From NCBI RefSeq assembly GCF_017875465.1, contig NZ_JAGGMQ010000001.1, positions 3,720,001 through 3,784,000 on the forward strand: a stretch of 64,000 nt of DNA. Direction: 5' to 3'. The notes under the pieces were generated by a model that made no database searches, was not told the DNA's origin, and worked only from the letters and a program-made list of their open reading frames with translations. Both the position numbers and the translations under genes were made by a program. The stretch is from Winslowiella toletana (lineage in GTDB: Bacteria > Pseudomonadota > Gammaproteobacteria > Enterobacterales > Enterobacteriaceae). Positions 1-8,182 of the stretch are shown one piece after another. Numbering within the stretch: the stretch's first letter is position 1; each line of letters starts with the position of its first letter.

Positions 1-363
1 ACAATAGCCCCAGCCCTGCAGGTTTTCGCCGCTGAAGTTCAGGAAGTCATTATCCGCAACGTTGATAAAGAACTGAGCGGTGGCTGAGTGTGGTGCGGAA
101 GTACGCGCCATTGCCAGTGTGCCCTTGGTATTCTTCAGGCCGTTGTTCGCTTCGTTACGGATCTCTTCTTTGGTATCTTTCTGCTTCATGCCAGGTTCAA
201 AGCCGCCGCCCTGAATCATAAAGCCGTTGATGACACGGTGGAAAATGGTGTTGTCGTAGAAACCTTCACGACAGTAATCCAGGAAGTTCTGCACGGTAGC
301 GGGAGCTTTATCGTCGAAAGTTTTGATAACGATATCGCCATGATTAGTCTGGAAAGTAACCAT
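1..363 (-). CDS. ppiB: Peptidyl-prolyl cis-trans isomerase B, 3' end cut by the window
   Basis: Cyclophilin-type proline isomerase of the cytoplasm that speeds folding at prolyl bonds. The reverse strand opens with ATG at 363 and reads [18 protein letters not shown], then [15 protein letters not shown], the core cyclophilin motif with the catalytic Arg, and later [13 protein letters not shown]. The match to E. coli PpiB is close over about 121 residues; the family is about 164 residues, so the last quarter lies outside the window. It is divergent from cysS, the same arrangement as in E. coli, which supports the assignment. A GTCCTGTTAAGG-like stretch upstream is the leader; no unusual feature is seen in the visible part. 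Confidence 0.95.
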   Translation of the reverse strand, partial: MVTFQTNHGDIVIKTFDDKAPATVQNFLDYCREGFYDNTIFHRVINGFMIQGGGFEPGMKQKDTKEEIRNEANNGLKNTKGTLAMARTSAPHSATAQFFINVADNDFLNFSGENLQGWGYC

Positions 364-559
364 AATCTCGTCCTGTTAAGGTGGGAGTTTTAAACGACTG
401 TACCCACGGCAGAGTTGTAAAAATGCCGGGCCAGTTTAAATAGACGCCTCTTATATCACAAATTGTGATGACGCGTCAGCAGGTGAGAAAGTCGTAGTTG
501 CAGCCATCTCCTTGCAATGCATCGCGCTTACGTTAACAATACGTCAAAATAACCCTTTA

Positions 560-685
560 TATACCCAGGTAATTGTCGTTGCGGCAAGGCAGCAAGGGCA
601 TGAATCCCGATGAGCTGATTAAACTCAGTGATTCGGGTGAATGACCGCCGCTGACGCCGCTGCAACGTCAAGTACGCAGGGGATA
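560..685. repeat. ERIC (IRU) intergenic repeat upstream of cysS
   Basis: A stretch of about 126 bp, the standard ERIC length, begins TATACCC and ends near GGGGATA, the usual imperfect terminal inverted repeats. Its centre, ATGAATCCCGATGAGCT followed by CTCAGTGATTCGGGTGA, corresponds to the two outward primer regions that define ERIC elements and can fold as nested stems (CCCGA/TCGGG and GAG/CTC). It lies in the 363-bp ppiB-cysS interval and would be transcribed in the cysS leader. Apart from this repeat I see no gene in 364-726. The element is somewhat diverged from the consensus in its 3' half. Confidence 0.8.
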
Positions 686-726
686 ATCAGTTTCGTTAAC
701 CCGCACACGTAATACGGAATGTCTCA

Positions 727-2115
727 ATGCTAAAGATCTACAACACCCTGAGTCGTCAAAAAGAGGAATTTAAACCTATCCATGCTGGTCAGATTGGCAT
801 GTACGTGTGCGGAATTACCGTTTACGACCTGTGCCATATCGGCCATGGACGGACATTTGTCGCATTTGATGTAGTGGCGCGTTATCTGCGTTATAGCGGT
901 TATCAGCTGAATTATGTACGCAATATTACCGATATTGACGATAAAATCATTAAACGCGCCAATGAAAACCGCGAAAGTGTTGAAACCCTGACTAACCGTA
1001 TGATTGCGGAGATGCATAAGGATTTCGCTGCGCTGAATATTCTGCCGCCGGACCAGGAACCACGCGCCACCCGGCATATCAGTGAGATTATCGAACTGGT
1101 CAGCAAGCTGATTGCACGCGAACATGCTTATGTCGCCAGTAATGGCGATGTGATGTTCTCCGTTGAGAGCGATGCGGATTACGGAAAATTATCCCGCCAG
1201 GATCTTGAGCAGCTGCAGGCTGGCGCACGCGTCGAAGTTGCTGAAGATGTGAAACGTAATCCAATGGATTTCGTGCTGTGGAAAATGTCAAAAGTTGACG
1301 AGCCAAGCTGGCCATCGCCATGGGGCGCAGGCCGTCCGGGCTGGCATATCGAATGTTCGGCGATGAACTGCAAACAGCTTGGCGATCACTTTGATATTCA
1401 TGGCGGCGGGTCCGATCTGATGTTCCCGCACCATGAAAACGAAATTGCGCAGTCGACCTGTGCGCATGACGGTCCGTATGTTAACTACTGGATGCACTCC
1501 GGTATGGTGATGATCGACCGTGAAAAAATGTCGAAATCACTGAATAACTTCTTTACCGTGCGCGACGTGCTGGCGCACTACGACGCAGAAACCGTGCGTT
1601 ATTTCCTGATGTCCGGCCACTATCGCAGTCAGCTGAACTACGGTGAAGATAATCTGAAGCAGGCGCGTGCTGCGCTTGAGCGTCTGTATATCGCGCTACG
1701 CAATACTGACGCCAGTGCTGATATCGCCGGTGGTGAAGTGTTTGACGTGCGTTTCCGTGAAGCGATGGATGACGATTTCAATACGCCAGAAGCTTACTCC
1801 GCGCTGTTTGATCTGGCGCGTGAAGTTAACCGTCTGAAAGCGGAAGATATGACTGCAGCGAATGGTCTGGCAGCGCGTCTGCGTCAGCTGGCTGGCGTGC
1901 TGGGGCTGCTGGAACAGGATCCTGAGCAGTTCCTGCAAAGTGGCGCAAACAGCAACGATCAGCAAGTGGCGGAAATTGAAGCGCTGGTCAAAATGCGCAT
2001 TGATGCGCGTCAGGCGAAAGACTGGGCGCAGGCGGATATCGCGCGTGACAAGCTGAATGAACTGGGAATTGTACTGGAAGATGGCCCGCAGGGAACCCGC
2101 TGGCGTCGTAAGTAA
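727..2115 (+). CDS. cysS: Cysteine--tRNA ligase
   Basis: Class I aminoacyl-tRNA synthetase that charges tRNA-Cys in the cytoplasm. The 462-residue length equals the family norm (461 in E. coli). The HIGH signature is at residues 37-40 (CHIGHGRT) and KMSKS at 267-271 (DREKMSKSL). Zinc-binding residues are visible as Cys28 in MYVCGIT, the ECSAMNC segment and HHENEIAQ. The C-terminal DALR-type and anticodon domains follow from about residue 330. The ATG at 727 gives the canonical MLKIYNTL start. The gene is monocistronic here, preceded by an ERIC element and followed by palindromic repeats. Confidence 0.97.
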   Translation: MLKIYNTLSRQKEEFKPIHAGQIGMYVCGITVYDLCHIGHGRTFVAFDVVARYLRYSGYQLNYVRNITDIDDKIIKRANENRESVETLTNRMIAEMHKDFAALNILPPDQEPRATRHISEIIELVSKLIAREHAYVASNGDVMFSVESDADYGKLSRQDLEQLQAGARVEVAEDVKRNPMDFVLWKMSKVDEPSWPSPWGAGRPGWHIECSAMNCKQLGDHFDIHGGGSDLMFPHHENEIAQSTCAHDGPYVNYWMHSGMVMIDREKMSKSLNNFFTVRDVLAHYDAETVRYFLMSGHYRSQLNYGEDNLKQARAALERLYIALRNTDASADIAGGEVFDVRFREAMDDDFNTPEAYSALFDLAREVNRLKAEDMTAANGLAARLRQLAGVLGLLEQDPEQFLQSGANSNDQQVAEIEALVKMRIDARQAKDWAQADIARDKLNELGIVLEDGPQGTRWRRK

Positions 2116-2150
2116 TTCAGGATTGCCCGGGATTATCTGCACTAACGTAG

Positions 2151-2241
2151 GGGAGCCGTTTTCGGCTCCCGGCTTAATGTGAGAACGGTGTTAATCACCG
2201 TCACGGGCGGCGAAAACGCCGCCCCGGCAGCTTCAGCTGCC
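2151..2241. repeat. Composite palindromic repeat, copy 1
   Basis: Three palindromes lie between cysS and ybcJ: GGGAGCC-GTTTTC-GGCTCCC-like at 2151-2171, GGGCGGCG-AAAA-CGCCGCCC at 2205-2224, and CGGCAGC-TTCA-GCTGCCG at 2224-2241. The first two also occur together, in the same order but with inverted centres, at 62694-62741, and the second occurs three times at 57431-57544. They behave like a REP/BIME family. As strong hairpins between convergent genes they probably also end transcription from both sides. Confidence 0.7.
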
Positions 2242-2245
2242 GTTA

Positions 2246-2458
2246 TCAGGCGGTAACCGTCACCTGATTGCCATCAAACTCTACCACTTGTCCGGCGACA
2301 ATTTTGCAGCGCTTGCGAAGTTCCACTGCGCCATTTACCGTGACATGGCCTTCGGCAATCAGCGATTTCGCCATCGCACCACTCTCCACCCAGCCTTCCA
2401 GCTTCAGCAGATCGCATAAATCAACGTGTGGGTGTTTACCCAGAGAAAAGGTCGCCAT
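2246..2458 (-). CDS. ybcJ: S4-domain RNA-binding protein YbcJ
   Basis: Small cytoplasmic RNA-binding protein with an S4 fold, of uncertain physiological role. The 70-residue product starts [18 protein letters not shown] and carries the S4 signature GWVESGAMAKSLIAEGHVTV followed by the typical RKRCKIVAGQVVEF segment. Length equals E. coli YbcJ (70). The start at 2458 overlaps the folD stop by one base (TAATG), so the two genes are translationally coupled, as in E. coli. A longer upstream in-frame start would run back through folD and is not supported. Confidence 0.93.
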   Translation of the reverse strand: MATFSLGKHPHVDLCDLLKLEGWVESGAMAKSLIAEGHVTVNGAVELRKRCKIVAGQVVEFDGNQVTVTA

Positions 2459-3324
2459 TATTTTGCTGCTCCATCGTGATATTCTTCGCATGCCTGCAGG
2501 GTGTTCTGAATCAGGGTTGCCACCGTCATCGGCCCGACACCGCCAGGCACCGGGGTAATCCATGCCGCGCGTTCGGCGGCAGCTTCAAAGGCCACATCAC
2601 CGACGACTTTGCCACTTTCCAGACGGTTAATCCCGACATCAATAACGATCGCGCCTGGTTTAATCCAGTCGCCCGGAATAAAGCCAGGTTTACCCACTGC
2701 AACCACCAGCAGATCCGCATGCTCAATATGATGGCGCAGATCTTTGGTAAAACGGTGGGTGACGGTGGTGGTGCAGCCAGCCAGCAGCAGCTCCATGCTC
2801 ATTGGACGGCCAACAATATTCGACGCGCCGACCACGACCGCATTCAGACCATAAGTCTCGATATTATAACGTTCCAGCAGCGTCACAATCCCACGAGGGG
2901 TGCAGGGACGCAGTTTCGGTGCGCGCTGACACAGGCGACCAACGTTATACGGATGGAAGCCATCGACATCTTTATCCGGCGAGATATGTTCCAGCACTTT
3001 AACATTGTCGATACCTGCCGGTAGCGGCAGCTGCACCAGAATGCCATCGATTTGCTGGTCATTATTCAGCGTTTCAATCAGCGCCAGTAACTCGGCTTCG
3101 CTGGTGGTGGCGGGCAGATCGTAAGAACGGGAGATAAAACCGACTTCTTCGCAAGCGCGACGTTTGCTGCCGACATAGATCTGTGACGCCGGGTTTTCCC
3201 CGACTAATACTACAGCAAGGCCAGGTGCGCGTTTACCGGCTGCCAGACGTTGCTTAACTTTTTCCGCAACCTCAAGGCGCACCTGCTGCGCAATCGTTTT
3301 ACCGTCAATAATTTTTGCTACCAT
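2458..3324 (-). CDS. folD: Bifunctional methylenetetrahydrofolate dehydrogenase / methenyltetrahydrofolate cyclohydrolase
   Basis: Interconverts 5,10-methylene-, 5,10-methenyl- and 10-formyl-tetrahydrofolate in one-carbon metabolism, using NADP. The 288 residues equal E. coli FolD. Visible signatures are the catalytic-lysine region [14 protein letters not shown] (the K of YVxxK), [21 protein letters not shown], the Rossmann segment [14 protein letters not shown] and the C-terminal [14 protein letters not shown] motif. ATG at 3324 gives [14 protein letters not shown]. It is the first gene of a two-gene unit with ybcJ. The 190 bp up to the next gene hold the folD promoter but I cannot place -35/-10 boxes with confidence. 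Confidence 0.97.
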   Translation of the reverse strand: MVAKIIDGKTIAQQVRLEVAEKVKQRLAAGKRAPGLAVVLVGENPASQIYVGSKRRACEEVGFISRSYDLPATTSEAELLALIETLNNDQQIDGILVQLPLPAGIDNVKVLEHISPDKDVDGFHPYNVGRLCQRAPKLRPCTPRGIVTLLERYNIETYGLNAVVVGASNIVGRPMSMELLLAGCTTTVTHRFTKDLRHHIEHADLLVVAVGKPGFIPGDWIKPGAIVIDVGINRLESGKVVGDVAFEAAAERAAWITPVPGGVGPMTVATLIQNTLQACEEYHDGAAK

Positions 3325-3513
3325 CAGAGAGGAAATCCATCTGTTTTGAGTTAAATCGGGGAATGCGCCTATTCTGGCAGAAGCGAGCGCCGCTGTCAGG
3401 CACAGAATACTCTGTGAATGCGGATAACTGCCGCCGGTTGTCTGACCTGGGGCTGGCTGTTACTCTGTCGCCGCGGATTTCCCCGAATAAAGCGCCTTTG
3501 GGCAGGATAGTAA

Positions 3514-4008
3514 ATGATCTGGCTGATGCTTGTAACCCTGGTCGTGGTGTTTGCCATTGGCTTCAGAGTACTGAACTCACGTTCGCGCCGTGCAACCAAA
3601 GCGCTGAGCAAACGGCTGAACCTTGATCCCGTCTACGTTGAATCGCTGATTAGCCTGATGGGAAAAACCGCCGGAGAAGAATTTGTCGATTATCTGGCAC
3701 GAGATAATGAGTCTCATGTTGCTAATGCTGCCAGCGTGCTGTTTATCTGGCAGGTGTTTATTGTTGATGAATCCGACGCTAACCTTGAGTTCTGGCGCGG
3801 CGTGTTGCGTAAGGCTTATCTGCCAACCGATCTAAGCGCGGAGCATGTTCGGCTGGCGCTCAGTTTTCTGCGGGAAATTGAACCCGACGCGCAGGAGATG
3901 CATGCTTTCCGCTTGCGCTATAACGCGCGCTTTGCGCCAGCGGATGAGATGAGTGGCGAGGAGTATGGCAATATCTATTCCATTCATTCCCGCCTGAACC
4001 GCCACTAA
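3514..4008 (+). CDS. DUF1198 family protein (YicN-like)
   Basis: Uncharacterised membrane-anchored protein of the DUF1198/YicN family. The 164 residues begin MIWLMLVTLVVVFAIGFRVL, a single N-terminal transmembrane segment, followed by a soluble domain with GKTAGEEFVDYL and ALSFLREIEPDAQEM, both matching my memory of E. coli YicN (150 aa). The protein probably faces the cytoplasm after the anchor because of the following Arg/Lys-rich stretch (RSRRATKALSKR). It sits alone between folD and the tRNA gene, not in its E. coli position. Function unknown. Confidence 0.8.
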   Translation: MIWLMLVTLVVVFAIGFRVLNSRSRRATKALSKRLNLDPVYVESLISLMGKTAGEEFVDYLARDNESHVANAASVLFIWQVFIVDESDANLEFWRGVLRKAYLPTDLSAEHVRLALSFLREIEPDAQEMHAFRLRYNARFAPADEMSGEEYGNIYSIHSRLNRH

Positions 4009-4128
4009 AATTACGCCATTTTGCTCTCAGGGCAGGGTGACTGCTCAATAGTGCAGCAACAGTGCGCACAACACGGTAAAAACGTTGACTCACCATGTGC
4101 GCGCCGTATAATCCGACGCAATCACCAT

Positions 4129-4205
4129 GCGCCCTTAGCTCAGTTGGATAGAGCACCGGCCTTCTAAGCCGTAGGTCACAGGTTCGAATCCTGTAGGGCG
4201 TACCA
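4129..4205 (+). tRNA. argU: tRNA-Arg (anticodon UCU)
   Basis: A 77-nt cloverleaf with encoded CCA: acceptor 5' strand GCGCCCT, D arm GCTCAGTTGGATAGAGC, anticodon loop CTTCTAA (anticodon TCT, reads AGA), T arm ACAGGTTCGAATCCTGT, 3' strand AGGGCGT, discriminator A, CCA. Synteny with folD and the close match identify it as argU. Two pairs are odd: G1-U72 at the top of the acceptor stem and C27 facing U43 at the anticodon stem base; E. coli has G1-C72 and A27-U43. An integrase tail begins 16 bp after the CCA, so the 3' half may have been supplied by an integrating element. Confidence 0.95.
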
Positions 4206-4220
4206 TTACAAATCAAGTAG

Positions 4221-4364
4221 TTACAAAATTCTCAATCCAGCCTGATTATCCCCTTGTGTCATATTTGTGTCGTTAACCGCCAAAAGTGCGTCAATTTTGC
4301 ACGCATGTTCGGTCAGGTGGTTTGGCGCCAGGTGAGCATAACGGCGCACCATTTCGATTGACTC
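4221..4364 (-). pseudogene. C-terminal remnant of a phage tyrosine integrase
   Basis: Reading the reverse strand from 4364 gives [20 protein letters not shown] and on to a stop at 4221, 47 residues in all. [13 protein letters not shown] is the catalytic-tyrosine box of tyrosine recombinases, with the nucleophile in RRY. An in-frame stop lies directly upstream and no further integrase motifs (R-H-R box) are present, so at least 300 residues are missing. Its place, tail towards the tRNA 3' end 16 bp away, is the normal layout of an integrase at attL. It marks an old prophage or island at argU, the site used by DLP12 in E. coli. Positions 4365-4536 contain nothing I recognise. Confidence 0.85.
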
Positions 4365-4536
4365 CTATCCAATGCATAGAACACGTACATTTACAGATAA
4401 CTAATTAAGCTTCTTTGTTGCCTTTAATATCCCGGCCAGACTAAGACTCCGCACCTTTGCCAGCAGTTGAAGCCTGTTCCCAATACTGTGTTTTGACCTT
4501 AAAAGTCAGCAACTGATAAGACAGACTGATTAAATA

Positions 4537-4869
4537 TCAATTAGTCGTACCAATAAAGGTCACTTTGGTGTTCAACTCGTCTTCAAGTGTTATACGGCAA
4601 TACTCAATCTGGCTGCCGCCTGCTTGGCATACGGAGAGTTCAATTTTGCCTGGATGCTTACCATTGGAGACATATCGCATAATGGCAGAGATAGCATCTG
4701 TAGAGTCAGATCACCGTACTAAACCTTTCAGCCCCATCTTCGTCAGCTGCGCTCATATCCCCCTGACTGGCTCTCCATATAATGAATCGATGGCAATCCA
4801 GCCTTTATGATTACTGTCCTGCGATTCGCCAGTGATACCGTCAATTTTCAGGAAGAGGGCTGTACTCAT
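4537..4869 (-). pseudogene. Broken Hcp-family (type VI secretion tube) gene
   Basis: The reverse strand starts with ATG at 4869 and reads MSTALFLKIDGITGESQDSN then HKGWIAIDS, the conserved start of Hcp1-family proteins, which form the type VI secretion inner tube and carry effectors. The frame is lost after about residue 30. A second frame then gives DAISAIMRYVSNGKHPGKIE, VCQAGGSQIEY and ITLEDELNTKVTFIGTTN to a stop at 4537, which is the Hcp C-terminal half. The middle third is missing. It is therefore a frameshifted and internally deleted copy. No other type VI structural genes are in the window. Confidence 0.8.
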
Positions 4870-4880
4870 AATTAGTCCTT

Positions 4881-5321
4881 TTGCTTTCGCAGGAACGCCA
4901 GCTGAAAGAAATAACAGAAGCGGAGCAGCGGCGCGATAGTTTTGTGAGCCACAACCAGAGGTTGGCAGAACAAACCACACGAATTGAAAGCGAATACCTA
5001 ATCGCCAAAGGGCTAGATGGCTTCAACCTGCCTTGCCTGCCCGATGGATCCATTCTTCTCTCGCTGGTTGATGAGTCCGGCAATGTGGTCGCAGCGCAGA
5101 CCATCACGCCACAGGGTGAAAAGAAGGTGCTTTATGGATCGGCTACCGAAGCAGGACGCGAATGGCTCAGAAACCGCCGCAACGAATGCCTGGCGAAGCG
5201 GGTGAGACCACCAGTGCTAATCGACACCTTTGGCGACGTGACCAAAGCCGCAGCCGATACACAACACCGTATGGGCTTAGTCAGACCGGGCGGCGAGGCG
5301 TTCAGATTGAAAAAGAAGTGA
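4881..5321 (+). CDS. Mobile-element gene fragment, possibly primase/toprim-like
   Basis: An open frame of about 146 codons begins at a TTG without a convincing ribosome site and ends at 5321. It holds AEQTTRIESEYLIAKGLDGF, then LPDGSILLSLVDESGNVVA and QTITPQGEKKVLYGS. Segments of this kind (hydrophobic strands followed by a 'results of the query, QxIxPxGxKK' turn) occur just before the toprim domain of plasmid and phage primases, so this could be the remains of a replication protein. The C-terminal part (LIDTFGDVTKAAADTQHRMG) is unfamiliar. It sits inside the decayed island. I regard a functional product as unlikely, and the family call as tentative. Confidence 0.35.
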   Translation: MLSQERQLKEITEAEQRRDSFVSHNQRLAEQTTRIESEYLIAKGLDGFNLPCLPDGSILLSLVDESGNVVAAQTITPQGEKKVLYGSATEAGREWLRNRRNECLAKRVRPPVLIDTFGDVTKAAADTQHRMGLVRPGGEAFRLKKK

Positions 5322-5424
5322 GTTATCTATCGAGGAAAGTTGGGAGAACAGAGGAGACAACAACAATTGCAATGTTAATAATTATTGATAGGATGTTTCC
5401 GATTGCAATCAAAGGAAGCATTAA

Positions 5425-5781
5425 ATGAAAAAGGTTTTGGCATTGGCGCTCGGAGCGCTTTTACTTTCAGGGTGTACCGTTCGCGTAGCTGACATGACTG
5501 TTGCGAGCACTAAAAATTATAATCTAAACGCAGCTAAGTTTGAAAAAGGTGCGCGCGTTACTGGCGAAGATAAAGCCCCAATCGTTATTTTCCCTTTAGG
5601 TATTCCTAACGTCAAAACAGCGATGGATCATGCTATTGAGAAAGATAAGTGTGCGGTGGGCCTGAGTGATGTGGTTATCTACCAGTTAAACCACGCATTC
5701 CTCTTCGGCACTTACGGATTCCGTGTTGAAGGAACGCAAATCATCGACAAATCACAGATGGGATGTGAAAACCACATCTGA
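5425..5781 (+). CDS. Small prophage-type lipoprotein, unknown function
   Basis: A 118-residue lipoprotein precursor: MKKVLALALGALLLSGC is a complete type II signal peptide with lipobox LLSGC, so the mature chain begins at Cys17 and is lipid-anchored. Mature segment contains APIVIFPLGIPNVKTAMDHA, a Cys in KDKCAVGLSD and a C-terminal Cys in QMGCENHI, so an intramolecular disulfide is possible. The ribosome site AAAGGA lies eight bases before the ATG. A strong terminator follows at 5787-5809. I have seen similar small lipoproteins in enterobacterial prophages but cannot name a family. Codon use and GC are lower than in flanking core genes, in keeping with transfer. Confidence 0.7.
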   Translation: MKKVLALALGALLLSGCTVRVADMTVASTKNYNLNAAKFEKGARVTGEDKAPIVIFPLGIPNVKTAMDHAIEKDKCAVGLSDVVIYQLNHAFLFGTYGFRVEGTQIIDKSQMGCENHI

Positions 5782-5786
5782 TACTA

Positions 5787-5809
5787 AGCCACCTTCGGGT
5801 GGCTTTTTT
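5787..5809 (+). terminator. Rho-independent terminator of the small lipoprotein gene
   Basis: AGCCACC-TTCG-GGTGGCT hairpin with a UUCG tetraloop at 5787-5804, followed by six T. It lies six bases after the stop of the preceding lipoprotein gene and 16 before the next start. Confidence 0.9.
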
Positions 5810-5824
5810 CTATGGGGCAAGGAA

Positions 5825-6964
5825 ATGAAAAAGTCTATTCTGGCATGTTTTATATCTGTGTTCATTTTGACAGGATGTGGGCCAAAGGAGCTTTCTCCCG
5901 AAGAGAAACAAAAAGTTGAGCAACTCAAGGTGGAGTTATCACAGACAGAAAGTGAGATTTCGTCTGCGAATGCGGCCAATCAGAACTACTCTGGCGGGTT
6001 GATAAAGACTTTAATAAGCGCCAGAGTGGAAATTCTCAAGACAAACCAAGCGCTAATTAAGCAGCGTATTAATGCTATTGAGTCAGGCGCAAAAATAACA
6101 ATGGATGTTCCCGGCGCAAAGTCTGATGAGGCGGCATCTGAGTCAATTAAGAGCGAAATAGATGCGTTAAATGATCAGATTTCTCAGGCTAAAGCAGAGG
6201 CCAATCAATATAGCGGTGGCTTGGTTCTTGCGATAAAACTGGCAGCAATCGCAACTCAGGAACAAACCATGGCGATGCTTCAACAACGCTACCTTTCAGC
6301 CAGGTATGGACTTGCTAACGCTATGCCATCTGACTTGAAGCAAGACAACACTGCGGAAGCTAAGCAAATTCAGAAGTCAGCGCAGGCTAGTAACATTCAG
6401 CCATTACTCCCACCGGGTGAGGGGCCGTTTGGTTTAGAGTCAGGTTTGACCAAAAAGAATATCGAAGATATGACTGGTGAAGAGTTAAAACCTGTTGAAA
6501 ATGTACCCAACCTCTATACGTCACAATCTCTACCGAAAAATAACGCTGATTTTGCGGTTTATGGTCTTCTCATCTCTCCAAAATCCGGCCTATGTGAAAT
6601 CAGAGCATTGGGAAAAAGCGTTGATACGGACAGCTATGGTCTCGCTCTTCAATCAAAATACAAAGAGCTGCTAAGCTCCTTGTCTTCGATTTATGGAAAT
6701 CCTGAAAAAACTGATTTCTTGCTATCAGGTTCAATCTGGAAAGACCCTCAGGACTGGATGATGGCCTTGAACAAAAAAGAGCGCTTCCTGTCAGCTCAAT
6801 GGAAAGAAACATCTGCAACACCTTTTAAAAACAATCTTACATCGGTCTCTATGGAAGCAAGGGCTAATGGCTCCAGCAAGGGGTATGTTTTTCTTCAGTA
6901 TGACTTCAACAGCATAGATGCTTGCAACGCGGAGATTGAAGACGCCAAGAAAAGCTCGTTATAA
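5825..6964 (+). CDS. Coiled-coil lipoprotein with two internal repeats
   Basis: A 379-residue lipoprotein: signal peptide MKKSILACFISVFILTGC with lipobox ILTGC, then a charged helical stretch beginning PKELSPEEKQKVEQLKVEL. Two copies of one unit are visible: SSANAANQNYSGGLIKTLIS near residues 45-65 and QAKAEANQYSGGLVLAIKLA near 120-140, each followed by a run ending in Q-rich helix (QALIKQRI, MLQQRYLSARYGL). From about residue 190 the chain becomes globular (DFAVYGLLISPKSGLCEIRA) with single Cys residues. The start at 5825 is fixed by the ribosome site AAGGA and the signal peptide. It looks like a phage or island cargo gene; I do not recognise the family. Confidence 0.7.
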   Translation: MKKSILACFISVFILTGCGPKELSPEEKQKVEQLKVELSQTESEISSANAANQNYSGGLIKTLISARVEILKTNQALIKQRINAIESGAKITMDVPGAKSDEAASESIKSEIDALNDQISQAKAEANQYSGGLVLAIKLAAIATQEQTMAMLQQRYLSARYGLANAMPSDLKQDNTAEAKQIQKSAQASNIQPLLPPGEGPFGLESGLTKKNIEDMTGEELKPVENVPNLYTSQSLPKNNADFAVYGLLISPKSGLCEIRALGKSVDTDSYGLALQSKYKELLSSLSSIYGNPEKTDFLLSGSIWKDPQDWMMALNKKERFLSAQWKETSATPFKNNLTSVSMEARANGSSKGYVFLQYDFNSIDACNAEIEDAKKSSL

Positions 6965-7015
6965 ACCTTCTTCTCTATGTTGATATATAAACGCTTATAA
7001 AATTTTGTAACCACA

Positions 7016-7038
7016 CCTCGCTCCGGCGAGGTTTTTTT
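7016..7038 (+). terminator. Rho-independent terminator after the coiled-coil lipoprotein gene
   Basis: CCTCGC-TCC-GGCGAGG hairpin followed by seven T, about 50 bp after the stop codon at 6964. Confidence 0.88.
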
Positions 7039-7088
7039 ATGAGCAAAATATTCGATCAAAAGTAAGCGTCCAGCCTGAGCCGTATTGA

Positions 7089-7563
7089 TTATTTATCAGA
7101 AGGGATAACGATATTCCACGGCAGCAGTTCATGCACCCGGGTGACCGGCCAGTCCGCGATAACCGTCAGCACATGCCGCAGGTAACTTTCAGGATCCATG
7201 CCATTCAGTCTGCACGTCCCGATCAGGCTGTACAGCAGCGCACCCCGCTCTCCGCCATGGTCTGAGCCGAAGAACAGCCAGTTTTTTCGCCCCAGACTCA
7301 CCATCCGCAGCGCGTTTTCCGCGATGTTGTTGTCAGGTTCGGCCCAGCCGTCGTCACTGTAATACGCCAGTGTACCCCACTGGTTAAGCGCATAGCTGAA
7401 CGCCTTTGCCGTTTCCGAGTGGTGCGACAGCGTCTTCACCTTTTCGCGCAGCCAGCTTTCCAGCTCTTTCAGCAGCGGTTTCGTCTGTTTTTGCCTTTCC
7501 GCCAGCCGGTGCTCCGCTGGCTGGCCACGGATATCGGTCTCAACGGTATACACCTGCCGATGC
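7089..7563 (-). mobile_element. IS66-family transposase, C-terminal remnant
   Basis: Reverse-strand reading gives VYTVETDIRGQPAEHRLAER, then KAFSYALNQWGTLAYYSDDG, AEPDNNIAENALRMVSLGRK and NWLFFGSDHGGERGA, the catalytic core and end of IS66 TnpC-type transposases (DDE family, with the final E in NNIAENALR). Only the last 155 or so residues survive. At about 7563 the sequence changes to unrelated DNA leading into an IS3-type fragment on the other strand. No tnpA/tnpB accessory genes or terminal repeats are visible, so the element is dead. Confidence 0.85.
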
Positions 7564-7599
7564 GCACCAGGGCTTCTTCCGTTGTGGCCGACGGCGTTT

Positions 7600-7887
7600 G
7601 TAGTGGCACTGGCGCAATGGGCCGAAGAACATGGTGTGTTGCTGGAATTTATCAAGCCGGGAAAGCCGACGCAGAATGCCTTTATCGAACGGTTCAACCG
7701 GACATACCGGACGGAGATACTGGATTTTTATCTGTTCAGAACCCTGAATGAAGCACGTGAAATTACAGAGTGCTGGCTGGCTGAATATAATGGCGAGCGC
7801 CCCCACGAATCCCTGAATAATCTGACACCGGAAGAGTACCGGCTGATGGCTGAAACCCCAAAAATCTCAAAAAGTGCGTGGAACTAA
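7600..7887 (+). mobile_element. IS3-family OrfB transposase, C-terminal remnant
   Basis: The forward strand reads ALAQWAEEHGVLLEFIKPGK, PTQNAFIERFNRTYRTEIL, and ends ERPHESLNNLTPEEYRLMAE, the end of the rve integrase domain of IS3-family OrfB proteins; the Glu of the DDE triad is in NAFIERFN. About 95 residues remain. The upstream part is replaced by the IS66 fragment, so the two elements have been joined nose to tail by deletion. The sequence just after the stop (AAACGGGTGCGCTTACA) may be the old right terminal repeat. Confidence 0.85.
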
Positions 7888-7963
7888 AACGGGTGCGCTT
7901 ACAGATAGTCCAGGAGCTATATAGAGGCGCGACAAAGTAAGATAAGCCCATGCGGGGCATGGC

Positions 7964-8182
7964 TTATTGGTCGGGCCTTTCTGGTAACAGCTTGCCAATG
8001 ATATATACAGTTAATATCGACAGACCAATGGCCACGAAGCGTTCGAACCAGGTGTCATAGTGAAAGAACCAGTAACAACACACAAATACCAATAACCCAC
8101 CGATAATCGAACCGGAGGTTTCAATCAGGGTATACATGATACGTTTACCCAGGCTCAGTTTGGGCGTTTTATCGTCTCGCAT
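7964..8182 (-). CDS. Small two-TM membrane protein, downstream partner in a two-gene operon
   Basis: A 72-residue product starting MRDDKTPKLSLGKRIMYTL, with two hydrophobic segments, ETSGSIIGGLLVFVCCYWFF and FVAIGLSILTVYIIGKLL, joined by a short polar hairpin. It is an inner-membrane protein with both ends probably cytoplasmic. The start at 8182 lies 14 bp inside the end of the upstream gene, so the two are coupled. A start 12 codons earlier is possible but falls deeper in that gene. Family unknown. Small two-TM proteins encoded right after a toxin are common immunity proteins against pore-forming effectors; that role is inference from the arrangement only. Confidence 0.6.
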   Translation of the reverse strand: MRDDKTPKLSLGKRIMYTLIETSGSIIGGLLVFVCCYWFFHYDTWFERFVAIGLSILTVYIIGKLLPERPDQ

